From Treponema sp. UBA937 (lineage in GTDB: Bacteria; Spirochaetota; Spirochaetia; Treponematales; Breznakiellaceae): a DNA stretch of 14,300 bases. This document shows positions 1 through 6,318 of the stretch, piece by piece. Where the stretch lies: positions 1-14,300 of the forward strand of contig DBDH01000035.1 of the NCBI GenBank assembly GCA_002293455.1, written 5' to 3'. Each line of letters begins with the position of its first letter. Position 1 is the stretch's first letter. A model generated the notes under the pieces. That model had not been told where the DNA came from, searched no databases, and saw only the letters and a program-made list of their open reading frames with translations. A program made the position numbers and the translations under genes.

Positions 1-2
1 AG

Positions 3-33
3 GCAATTGCAAAACTCCAGTTTTTGCAATTGC
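3..33. repeat. Palindrome 1 of left-end hairpin family
   Basis: The arm gcaattgcaaaact (3-16) is complementary to agtttttgcaattgc (19-33) apart from one extra T. The spacer between the arms is only 2 nt, so the innermost pairs would open in RNA. It shares the CAAAACT / AGTTTTTG inner part with palindromes 2 and 3. There is no gene within 1-193; the three palindromes are what I see there. Confidence 0.7.
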
Positions 34-81
34 AACCGCTTAAAAATGCGTATTTTGCAGCCTTTAGGCGAGAAATCGCAT

Positions 82-119
82 GAGCCTCAGCAAAACTAAC
101 CGAGTTTTGCAAGAGGCTC
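82..119. repeat. Palindrome 2 of left-end hairpin family
   Basis: The outer arms gagcctc (82-88) and gaggctc (113-119) are complementary. The inner arms gcaaaact and agttttgc pair perfectly around the loop aaccg. The 17-nt stretch ctaaccgagttttgcaa (96-112) is repeated exactly in palindrome 3 at 165-181, while the outer stem has a different sequence and is still paired. Confidence 0.75.
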
Positions 120-148
120 TTATGATAAAGAAATAGATTTTTCTTTAA

Positions 149-188
149 GAGCTTGTTGCAAAATCTAACCGAGTTTTGCAACAAGCTC
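149..188. repeat. Palindrome 3, hairpin just beyond the methyltransferase gene
   Basis: A perfect 15-bp stem is formed by gagcttgttgcaaaa (149-163) and its complement (174-188) around a 10-nt loop. It starts 5 nt beyond the stop codon of the minus-strand gene ending at 194, so it could end that transcript. However, the minus-strand sequence after the stem has no clear run of T residues. It could be a terminator, a transcript-protecting hairpin or simply a member of a dispersed repeat family. Confidence 0.75.
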
Positions 189-193
189 ACTGA

Positions 194-1009
194 TTAACAC
201 TTTTTTGCTATTATCATCATCACATCGCCAAAGCCGAAGCGTTTCGCCGCTTTATCCGCAATGACTTTTACCGGGTTCGGCGCCAATCCCGCGGCAAGGC
301 CGCCCCAAGTGATAATGCCTTCGACTGTAAATCCCGCGTCTTCTAAAAGGCGGCCCAGCGTTTTCTTGGAAAATAAATACAGATGATCAAATATCGCGGA
401 ACGCCAACGGCCGCGGAGAATCCTGCTTTGAAAACCGCCGATGTTGGGAGTCGTCACAAGAAAATATCCTTCCGGACAAAGAACGCGGTGAACTTTCCGG
501 ACAAAAGATCCCGGATCGTTCAGATGTTCGATTACATGCGACGCAAGAACTACATTGAATCTTTCCGATGCAAACCCGGCTTTTTCCAAAGGTACATCGA
601 TAATATCAAGCTTCCTTTGCAGCCTCGCGTATTCCGCCTGTGGAGTGGAGATTTCAATGCCGGAAACATCCCATCCCCGCCCCCGAAGTTTTTCCAGAAG
701 GGCTCCCGTTGCGCAGCCTACATCGAGAAGACGATTTTTCCCCTCTTGCAGAAACCGCGTTTCGATGTGTTTAAAACCCGCGTCGTGCAAACTTAATTCC
801 TGGAGACGCAGAAAAGACGATTCATTGGCAATTTCATAGGAAAGATAATCACCGCCGTGACCTTCCTGATAGCGTTTTTTTACATCGTCTTGTACAGGCT
901 GGGGATTTATCTGAACCAATCCGCATTGAACACAGAGGACGTAGGAAAATCCTTCACACCGCAAAGATTTTTTAAAGACCGCGCCGCCGCAGACCGTACA
1001 GGGAATCAT
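194..1009 (-). CDS. Zinc-ribbon class I SAM-dependent methyltransferase, substrate unknown
   Basis: With the start chosen here the product has 271 residues. The N-terminus carries a four-cysteine zinc-ribbon (C4, C7, C26, C29). A Rossmann methyltransferase domain follows: SAM-binding motif I DVGCATG at about 96-102, an acidic residue E119 at the end of strand 2, the post-motif segment SHVIEHLNDP near 158-167, and a C-terminal HLYLFSKKTL segment typical of this broad family (Methyltransf_23-like). The family modifies many small molecules, lipids and sugars, so the substrate cannot be named. The open frame extends to an ATG at 1081, 8 nt after the upstream gene, but no Shine-Dalgarno sequence precedes it. 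The ATG at 1009 has AGGA at 1017-1020 with 7-nt spacing and places the zinc-ribbon at the protein start, so I prefer it. It is the last gene of a three-gene minus-strand unit. Confidence 0.85.
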   Translation of the reverse strand: MIPCTVCGGAVFKKSLRCEGFSYVLCVQCGLVQINPQPVQDDVKKRYQEGHGGDYLSYEIANESSFLRLQELSLHDAGFKHIETRFLQEGKNRLLDVGCATGALLEKLRGRGWDVSGIEISTPQAEYARLQRKLDIIDVPLEKAGFASERFNVVLASHVIEHLNDPGSFVRKVHRVLCPEGYFLVTTPNIGGFQSRILRGRWRSAIFDHLYLFSKKTLGRLLEDAGFTVEGIITWGGLAAGLAPNPVKVIADKAAKRFGFGDVMMIIAKKC

Positions 1010-1016
1010 TTTTGAT

Positions 1017-1020
1017 TCCT
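1017..1020 (-). promoter_or_regulatory. Ribosome binding site deciding the methyltransferase start
   Basis: On the minus strand AGGA is followed by 7 nt and then the ATG at 1009. The alternative ATG at 1081 has only an A/T-rich stretch before it. The extra 24 residues of the long form are basic and low in complexity and match nothing I recognise. Confidence 0.6.
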
Positions 1021-1089
1021 GGACTTCCACCGGAGTGGACCAGGTCTTAATCGATTTTTTTTTATGACTTGAATGATGCATGGAAAAAT

Positions 1090-1983
1090 CTATTCGACTG
1101 TCAGCCGGAATACCATATTTCGGGAATTATCCGCAATATCGCTGACAATAAGTTCCAGAACCGCTTGCCCGCGGTTGAACAACACCTCGCCAACTCCATA
1201 GACGGGAACATCGGCCTGCATCGCGTAAACCTGTTCAGCGGGAACCGGCATATTCCGGTAAGCCATAAGATTTCCGTTTTGTCCGGAAAATGTTTCCATG
1301 TGCAATACGCCCGATTCAATACCGTTTACCATGCAGGTAATCCGATGAGGCGCCAAAGGATTTTCATTCGCGCTTACAAGAGTATCAAACGCATCAACAA
1401 TGATTCTGTACCGGCCTTGGGGCAATGTTCTTTGTACCGCCGGATTGACAGCCCGCCCGTCTTGTCCAATCAGGAGAACCTGCCGGATAAGCGGCGCCCT
1501 TGAATCCGGCAGAACCGGAAGAATCATTGCCGGATTCACCCATCGTTGTTCCTTATTGTCATATAAGGTGAAACAAAAACCGCTTGTATCACTCCAGCCG
1601 GATATTCCTGAAAAAGCGAGAATGGTCCCCTGCTCGACAATATTTGAAACAGCTTCGTTTTCCCTGCTTGCGAAACGGCCGTAAATGCCGATGAGGCCGT
1701 CGCCTTGCTCAACTGCCATCCACGAACCTAAAGGAGAGGGAATGTTTGATACAGAGCTGCCGGCATCCCGCATAAAAATGATTTCTCCCGAATCGGAAGC
1801 CCGTATTGCTCCTTCCGACTCAAAGATGTGAAAAAGCGAAGGGTTCCCTTCATCATTCCATCCGAAATTATGAAGAATTCTGCCGTTATCCGACGGCCAG
1901 TCAATAGCAAAAGCGACAGACACGGCAAGTATGAAAAAAACAATCCCGCTTATAACGGATACGTATGTGATGTTCCGTTTCAT
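1090..1983 (-). CDS. Secreted M23/LytM-like protein with degenerate active site
   Basis: The product has 297 residues. A signal peptide (hydrophobic core about 8-25, likely cut after A26) precedes a domain at about 35-157 laid out like an M23 (LytM) peptidase: a segment around FHIF (51-54) followed by the strand GEIIF, then DGLIGIYGRF (95-104), VEQGTILAFSG, and GFCFTLYDN (135-143). The residues that bind zinc and act in catalysis in M23 enzymes appear lost: the HxGxD motif reads HIFES, the His of YxHL is R103, and HLHFEL reads GFCFTL. The C-terminal half (160-297) is beta-rich and unrecognised. I infer a non-enzymatic cell-wall or envelope protein, as seen with degenerate LytM factors. It lies 4 nt after the propeller gene and probably forms an operon with it. 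The in-frame TTG just upstream (1986) is a poorer start. Confidence 0.8.
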   Translation of the reverse strand: MKRNITYVSVISGIVFFILAVSVAFAIDWPSDNGRILHNFGWNDEGNPSLFHIFESEGAIRASDSGEIIFMRDAGSSVSNIPSPLGSWMAVEQGDGLIGIYGRFASRENEAVSNIVEQGTILAFSGISGWSDTSGFCFTLYDNKEQRWVNPAMILPVLPDSRAPLIRQVLLIGQDGRAVNPAVQRTLPQGRYRIIVDAFDTLVSANENPLAPHRITCMVNGIESGVLHMETFSGQNGNLMAYRNMPVPAEQVYAMQADVPVYGVGEVLFNRGQAVLELIVSDIADNSRNMVFRLTVE

Positions 1984-1987
1984 CAAA

Positions 1988-3070
1988 CTACCTCTTTTCC
2001 AAAGTAAAAGAAATTAAGGCATCGCCGCCGCCGATAATCAAAGCCGAATCATTCCGGCTCATAAATGCCGATTCTGTCCTGAAAGGAGCCCTGCACGTAA
2101 TCGTTCCGGGATAACGGATGCTTACAAGATTTTTCCCGCCGTCCGGCAATGATATGATAACAAAAAACCTGTCATCTATGCCTTTGCTATCCATCGCGTA
2201 CACGCTGCCTTCCAGAGGAACGGTAACGCTTTCACGGGTTTCTATATCGTATATGCCTAAGCCTTCCACCCGTTCAAACACCACGCGGCGGCCGCCGTCA
2301 ACAAACGAAAGCATAACCGGCCTCCTGAATCCTTCCCCCGTATATTCATGATAGATTACCCGGTATGAACCCGCGTACTGTTCAAAGAGCAGGAAACGCT
2401 GTTCGTCCAAACCGGAAATAACCGCGAGGCGGCTTCCGTCATCGGAAATCTTACACGCATAAATCACCGGAATCCGGGAACCAAGAGCGTCAAAGGAAAA
2501 AACATTGTTTCCGCCGCGGTCCAGCAAAATCACTTTCCCATTCAAGAGCCCGGTAAACAAATAATCGGCATTAGCATCAACACAGGTAACAGGAGCGTCA
2601 AAATCATAGGTCCACCGGACGGTTCCGCTGTCATCAACACTGCTTATGGAATTCTGATTTTTCCCCATGATAAAATTTCTGTTGTTCAAGAAAAAAGGAT
2701 ACCCTTCCGGTTCCGCTATAGAAAAAAGCGCTTCATTAAAGGGTGATTTAATTTCGATCTCTTCGGGGATTCTTTCATACTGAGCCCAGCGGGAATCCGA
2801 CAGACTTACATATCCTTCACGTTCATTATTGAATAAAAGACTGCCGGATCCGTCAATATACCCAAACCGGTTATTCAATATGAAAGGAGTAAGGGTTTCC
2901 TGAGTAACCATTCCTTCCGCGTTTTCTTCGGCACTGACAGTTTTGACCGAAGTAATCCATTGGGATTGGAGGACGGTTTCAAGCTGAACAGGCTGCGCCG
3001 CAAGAAAAATATATAAAACAAACAAAAGAACAACAATGGGAATTTTTATTTTTTTCTTCTTCTTTGCCAT
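1988..3070 (-). CDS. Membrane-anchored beta-propeller (WD40/PQQ-like) protein
   Basis: The product has 360 residues. The N-terminus is strongly basic (MAKKKKKIKI) and is followed by one hydrophobic segment (about 10-25), so it is either an uncleaved signal anchor or a signal peptide; the rest would face the periplasm. The remainder consists of short beta-repeats with propeller-like blades: a VDDSGTVRWTYDF blade, then LNGKVILLDRGGNNVFSF, ISDDGSRLAVISG, and IYDIETRESVTV. It looks like a WD40 or PQQ-like fold of about five to seven blades. No catalytic motif is visible, so a binding or scaffold role is inferred. It is first in a unit with the M23-like gene (4 nt downstream) and the methyltransferase. 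No good ribosome binding site precedes the ATG; GAGGA is present but 13 nt away. The promoter lies at 3126-3154. Confidence 0.75.
   Translation of the reverse strand: MAKKKKKIKIPIVVLLFVLYIFLAAQPVQLETVLQSQWITSVKTVSAEENAEGMVTQETLTPFILNNRFGYIDGSGSLLFNNEREGYVSLSDSRWAQYERIPEEIEIKSPFNEALFSIAEPEGYPFFLNNRNFIMGKNQNSISSVDDSGTVRWTYDFDAPVTCVDANADYLFTGLLNGKVILLDRGGNNVFSFDALGSRIPVIYACKISDDGSRLAVISGLDEQRFLLFEQYAGSYRVIYHEYTGEGFRRPVMLSFVDGGRRVVFERVEGLGIYDIETRESVTVPLEGSVYAMDSKGIDDRFFVIISLPDGGKNLVSIRYPGTITCRAPFRTESAFMSRNDSALIIGGGDALISFTLEKR
1991..1995 (-). promoter_or_regulatory. Ribosome binding site of the M23-like gene
   Basis: AGAGG on the minus strand lies 7 nt before the ATG at 1983 and inside the last codons of the upstream gene, which suggests translational coupling. 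The adjacent TTG at 1986 would have only 4-nt spacing. Confidence 0.6.
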
Positions 3071-3102
3071 AATTCAACCCGCATCCTCAAGAACATACAA
3101 TG

Positions 3103-3130
3103 TTGCCTTAAAAGAACAATATGTTATAAT
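3103..3130 (+). promoter_or_regulatory. Promoter of cdd
   Basis: TTGCCT (3103-3108) is separated by 16 nt from TATAAT (3125-3130). Transcription would start near 3137, leaving a leader of about 39 nt before the ATG at 3176. The -10 box is half of the perfect 12-bp palindrome tataatattata (3125-3136), whose other half lies in the divergent promoter. Confidence 0.6.
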
Positions 3131-3154
3131 ATTATAGATACAGTGGTCTGTCAA
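3126..3154 (-). promoter_or_regulatory. Promoter of the propeller / M23-like / methyltransferase unit
   Basis: On the minus strand TTGACA (3154-3149) is separated by 17 nt from TATTAT (3131-3126). Transcription would start near 3119, giving a leader of about 50 nt. It overlaps the plus-strand cdd promoter. Confidence 0.65.
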
Positions 3155-3175
3155 CGTAAATTTTTTGGAGGATAT

Positions 3176-3586
3176 ATGGATTTAGATACATTATTCAAGG
3201 AAGCTGAAAAAGCGGCGCTTCAATCGTATTCGCCTTATTCACATTTTCGTGTCGGGGCGGCTTTGTTAACCGAAGACGGAAGAATCATTACCGGAACCAA
3301 CGTGGAAAACCGGTCTTTTGGACTGACGATTTGCGCCGAAAGAAGCGCCGTTGTTTCGGCGGTAAGTTCAGGCGCGAAGCGCTTTGTCGCGCTGGCCATT
3401 TCAACGCCCGATTCGGAAATTCCGGTGGGTCCATGCGGTGCCTGTCGCCAAGTGTTAAGTGAATTCATGGGCACAGACAGCCCCGTCCGTTTCGGCGGAT
3501 CCAGCGCGGAACGGATAAATACAACGATAAAAGATTTGCTTCCTTTTGATTCGCTTTATGATTTAGCGGATTCAATGAACGAATAG
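3176..3586 (+). CDS. cdd: Cytidine deaminase
   Basis: The 136-residue product fits the short, homotetrameric class of cytidine deaminases that convert cytidine and deoxycytidine to uridine and deoxyuridine in pyrimidine salvage in the cytoplasm. The substrate-binding NVEN motif is at 42-45. The zinc/catalytic motif TICAERSAV gives C53 and E55, and PCGACRQVLSEF gives the other two zinc ligands, C87 and C90. All expected residues are present and the length is normal. The start at 3176 has GGAGG at 3167-3171. An in-frame GTG at 3143 would add 11 residues but lies almost at the predicted transcription start and lacks a ribosome binding site. The gene is divergent from the propeller operon and followed by 138 nt before the next gene. 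Confidence 0.95.
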   Translation: MDLDTLFKEAEKAALQSYSPYSHFRVGAALLTEDGRIITGTNVENRSFGLTICAERSAVVSAVSSGAKRFVALAISTPDSEIPVGPCGACRQVLSEFMGTDSPVRFGGSSAERINTTIKDLLPFDSLYDLADSMNE

Positions 3587-3676
3587 CAGTCAGCAGCTTT
3601 CATTTTTTGCTGTTTCTGCCTGATGCTTCCTTATTGTTCTCTGTTCTTTGATAATCGCTCATTGTGTTTGAAAGAC

Positions 3677-3705
3677 TTGACATATATTACGGTATGATAC
3701 AGAAT
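3677..3705 (+). promoter_or_regulatory. Promoter of the HTH-EIIA gene
   Basis: TTGACA (3677-3682) is followed by a 17-nt spacer and CAGAAT (3700-3705, four matches to the -10 consensus). The leader would be only about 12 nt. The 7-nt sequence atattac occurs at 3684-3690 and again at 3704-3710, exactly 20 bp apart, and brackets the core promoter. Confidence 0.55.
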
Positions 3706-3724
3706 ATTACACGGAGGAGCCGTA

Positions 3725-4372
3725 ATGATCGATGATGATATTCTCACTATAGAAGAAGTCGCAAAGTATTTGAGGGTTTCCGAGCGGACCGTTTACGATT
3801 GGGCGCAAAAAGCCGAGATTCCCGCGGGAAAGATTGGAACGGTTTGGCGTTTCAAAAAATCCGATATTGAAAACTGGGTGAACGACCGCCTTTCAACAAA
3901 TAAACCGGATAACCATTCTATTCAGATTGGAAATATTCTTTCTCCAGATAGAATCCTTTTTCTGGACTATTCAACGAAACGGGACGCGATTCTGGCTTTG
4001 GCGGACAATCTCGCGAATGCTCCTCAAATAAAAAACCGCCAGGAACTGGCCGCGGAAATCCTCAAGCGTGAAGATTTGATGAGTACCGCTATCGGCCGGG
4101 GAATCGCTATTCCCCATGTCCGGCTGTCTTCGGTGACGGATTTGGTGGTTTCTGTCGGCATCAGTCATACCGATATAATCGATTTCCAGACTTTGGATGA
4201 CCAGCCCGTCCGGCTCGTCTTTATGATTGCCGCGGCTTATAATCAACACGCCTATTATCTGCAAACCCTGTCTTTTTTCAGCGCGAAACTGAAAAGTCAG
4301 GAGCTGCGTCAATCGCTTTTAACCGCAAAGTCGCCGCAGGAAGCGTATGCTTTATTGTTGGAGCAAAAGTAG
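3725..4372 (+). CDS. HTH (excisionase/MerR-like) fused to PTS EIIA (PtsN-type) domain
   Basis: The product has 215 residues in two domains. Residues about 5-57 form a helix-turn-helix of the excisionase/HTH_17 type (ILTIEEVAKYLRVSERTVY, then GKIGTVWRFKKSDIENWV). Residues about 70-215 form a PTS EIIA type-2/nitrogen-type domain. Its phosphorylated histidine is H131 in GRGIAIPHVRL, and the second conserved histidine of the family is H175 in YNQHAYYLQTL. No EIIB or EIIC domain or permease gene is nearby. I infer a regulator whose DNA binding or protein contacts respond to phosphorylation through EI and HPr; treponemes are known to carry PTS phosphotransfer proteins without sugar permeases. GGAGG at 3713-3717, 7 nt before the ATG, fixes the start. 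The direct repeats in its promoter could be its own operator. Confidence 0.9.
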   Translation: MIDDDILTIEEVAKYLRVSERTVYDWAQKAEIPAGKIGTVWRFKKSDIENWVNDRLSTNKPDNHSIQIGNILSPDRILFLDYSTKRDAILALADNLANAPQIKNRQELAAEILKREDLMSTAIGRGIAIPHVRLSSVTDLVVSVGISHTDIIDFQTLDDQPVRLVFMIAAAYNQHAYYLQTLSFFSAKLKSQELRQSLLTAKSPQEAYALLLEQK

Positions 4373-4383
4373 AAGTTTGGAGC

Positions 4384-5571
4384 TTAATCAAAGGTGATTC
4401 CCAGCCAATGCTGGGGATCACTGACGTTTTCGCCTATCAGCCCCAGGGGAACCGTTGCCGTTGTTTCCGCTACGATCCACTTTTTGCCGTCAAGGTCAAA
4501 GCGGGCGCCGTTTCCCTCAAGGTCCGCGAGTCCCATAGCGTGGCTGTAATCCCGGGACACCATCATGGCGGCGGGGATATTGTTCCGCTGTAACAGAAGC
4601 GCCCAAAGCATCGAACGGCTGTCGCAGTCTCCCCGGCCTTCTACGGCGGCGCTTACCAAATTGACAAAATCACTTCCCATAAGATCCCGTTCGTAGCGGA
4701 AAGACTGCACCCAGGCAAGCACTTCTTCCGCAAAAATCCGGCTTTCATTTGTACCATCATCTGCGCCGGAATGATCGTTTTGTGCCTGCCTTTTAAGAAA
4801 TAAGGAACGTTCCGTAGTAAAGGCAATATCCGCGAGGCGCCCGTAAGAATCCCGGTAAACGGCGCGGTAAAACCTTATCCAGGCTTCCTGCCACAAGGGA
4901 GAATCGGTGTATGCCGTCAGAACGGTGAATTCGCGGTCAACAAGGGACTGAGCCGCTTCCGCGTCTCCTTCGCGGATAAGAGCTTTGAATGTTCCGCCCG
5001 CGAGAAGCGTTTCCTTTGGCTCGCCTCTGGGATAGGTAAATTCGGTTATGGGCCCCGGAGTACGCCGGTCCGCTTCGCTCAGGATAACGGAATCTATGGC
5101 GGAAAAATGAAAACTTTGCAGGTGTTCGGCACCGGCGGGCCCGTAAGCGAGCGCGGCAAGATAAGCATTTCTGCCCGGCAATTCGCCGACAAAACACCAG
5201 CCCGCAAGAGGCGGATCGTTCATCATCATTTCCATGAGGGCCGCTTTTTTTTCATGGTAATCAAAGAAGCTGATATCTCCCGATGACCGGAGCTGCCGTT
5301 TCACGCCCTCGGCACATTCTTTAAGCGACGCGTATCTTCCGCCGTCAAACACGATAAGATCAAACATCAATCCTTCAGGAGACGAAAAAGAAAAGCGGTT
5401 TTTCCCGTCTCCTCCGCTGAACCCGTATCCTTCCGGAACATCGACGCTGAATCCCCAGGTCGGCGAATACAGCGCCTCAGCCGCGGCAAAGGCGGGAATC
5501 ATCAAAATCGTTAATATCAGCAAAAACGGGCGGCAGAGCTTTACACTTTTCGGAGCATCTTTTATCTTCAT
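4384..5571 (-). CDS. Secreted transglutaminase-like (papain-fold) protein
   Basis: With the chosen start the product has 395 residues. A signal peptide (basic N-region, hydrophobic stretch about 15-31, AFAAAEA cleavage region) shows export. Residues 33-170 form an N-terminal region of beta-strands that I do not recognise (SPTWGFSVDVPEGYGF at its start), and 185-290 are mostly helical. Residues about 295-385 resemble a transglutaminase-like core: GRGDCDSRSMLWALLL with candidate nucleophile C316, YSHAMG with H344, and KKWIVAETT with E369 where an Asp is usual. Such domains act as cysteine proteases or transamidases, or only bind; the substrate is unknown. The open frame extends to 5895, but that would overlap the divergent pseudouridine synthase gene and bury the signal peptide, so the ATG at 5571 is chosen, although its ribosome binding site is poor. 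It converges on the HTH-EIIA gene with an 11-nt gap. Confidence 0.8.
   Translation of the reverse strand: MKIKDAPKSVKLCRPFLLILTILMIPAFAAAEALYSPTWGFSVDVPEGYGFSGGDGKNRFSFSSPEGLMFDLIVFDGGRYASLKECAEGVKRQLRSSGDISFFDYHEKKAALMEMMMNDPPLAGWCFVGELPGRNAYLAALAYGPAGAEHLQSFHFSAIDSVILSEADRRTPGPITEFTYPRGEPKETLLAGGTFKALIREGDAEAAQSLVDREFTVLTAYTDSPLWQEAWIRFYRAVYRDSYGRLADIAFTTERSLFLKRQAQNDHSGADDGTNESRIFAEEVLAWVQSFRYERDLMGSDFVNLVSAAVEGRGDCDSRSMLWALLLQRNNIPAAMMVSRDYSHAMGLADLEGNGARFDLDGKKWIVAETTATVPLGLIGENVSDPQHWLGITFD
4394..4421 (+). terminator. Candidate terminator of the HTH-EIIA gene, inside the convergent gene
   Basis: A 12-bp stem (gtgattcccagc at 4394-4405 with gctggggatcac at 4410-4421, one G-T pair) closes a 4-nt loop. 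It begins 21 nt after the stop at 4372. A short T run (4427-4430) follows 5 nt later, so termination would be moderate. The stem lies within the last codons of the convergent minus-strand gene. Confidence 0.45.
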
Positions 5572-5649
5572 ACATGTAAATATAACATGTATTGAGAAAT
5601 AGGGAAACATTGGAGTATGCGTCGTGTTTATGCGTAAACGGGGTTTTTG

Positions 5650-6318
5650 ATGAAAAATGTGGATGTTCTTTTTGAAGATGATGATTGCCTTATCCTCAAT
5701 AAACCGGCGGGCTTGGCCGTTCAGGGCGGCGAAGGCGTGGGGGTCTCCCTGGATGATCTTTTGTCGGCGGAATTTTCCCCCCGGCCTCTTTTGGTACACC
5801 GGCTTGATAAGGATACTTCGGGAATTATTCTTACGGCGAAACACCGGGACGCGGCGTCTTATTTCAGCGGAATATTTGAAGGACGGGACATTCAAAAAAT
5901 ATACAACGCCGTTTGTGAGGGTGCACCGGTTCCGGCTTCGGGAAGCATTTCGCTTGATATTTCGGTTAAAGGATCGATGAAAAAATCGGAAACGCGCTAT
6001 AAAACGCTCTCAACAAGCGAAGTTTTACAATTACCCTATTCTTTTTCATTATTGGAACTTGAATTGGGAACCGGAAGGATGCATCAAATAAGAAAACATG
6101 TATCTTCGATTGGGAATCCCGTTTTGGGAGATGATAAATACGGCAATTTTGCCCTCAATAAGGCTTTCAAGAAAGCGGGCGGTGCAAAAAAACTCTTTTT
6201 ACACGCAAAAACGTTGAAAATTCCGCGGCGCAACGGCGGTATTATAGAAATCAGCGCGCCGCTTCCGTCTTATTTTGAAATATTTCTGCCGCGAACCCCG
6301 ATTCTTACGAAAAATTGA
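5650..6318 (+). CDS. RluA-family pseudouridine synthase
   Basis: The 222-residue product isomerises uridine to pseudouridine in rRNA or tRNA. The catalytic motif HRLDKDTSGIIL starts at H50, with catalytic Asp D53. Other family signatures are LNKPAGLAVQ (16-25), SETRYKTL, and the RNA-binding segment LGTGRMHQIRKHVSSIGNPV followed by GDDKYG. There is no N-terminal S4 domain, so it belongs with the short RluA-type enzymes; the target nucleotide cannot be predicted. The ATG at 5650 has a weak GGGG at 5640-5643; a TTG directly upstream (5647) is less likely. Its last 14 nt overlap the end of the convergent Memo-family gene. Confidence 0.92.
   Translation: MKNVDVLFEDDDCLILNKPAGLAVQGGEGVGVSLDDLLSAEFSPRPLLVHRLDKDTSGIILTAKHRDAASYFSGIFEGRDIQKIYNAVCEGAPVPASGSISLDISVKGSMKKSETRYKTLSTSEVLQLPYSFSLLELELGTGRMHQIRKHVSSIGNPVLGDDKYGNFALNKAFKKAGGAKKLFLHAKTLKIPRRNGGIIEISAPLPSYFEIFLPRTPILTKN

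Noticed and set aside
1..188. CRISPR array
   Set aside because: The repeats are palindromes of unequal length with no regular spacers.
3131..3154. Minus-strand TTGACA paired with TATAAT at 3136-3131
   Set aside because: The spacing is only 12 nt; the overlapping TATTAT at 3131-3126 gives the usual 17 nt.
3143..3175. Upstream GTG start extending cytidine deaminase by 11 residues
   Set aside because: It lies about 6 nt from the predicted transcription start and has no ribosome binding site; the ATG at 3176 follows GGAGG and gives the normal family length.
3587..3640. Possible terminator after cdd (cagc...gctg with T runs)
   Set aside because: Only about 4 bp pair around a long loop; too weak to call.
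5572..5895. N-terminal extension of the transglutaminase-like protein
   Set aside because: It would overlap the divergent pseudouridine synthase gene and place the signal peptide far inside the protein.
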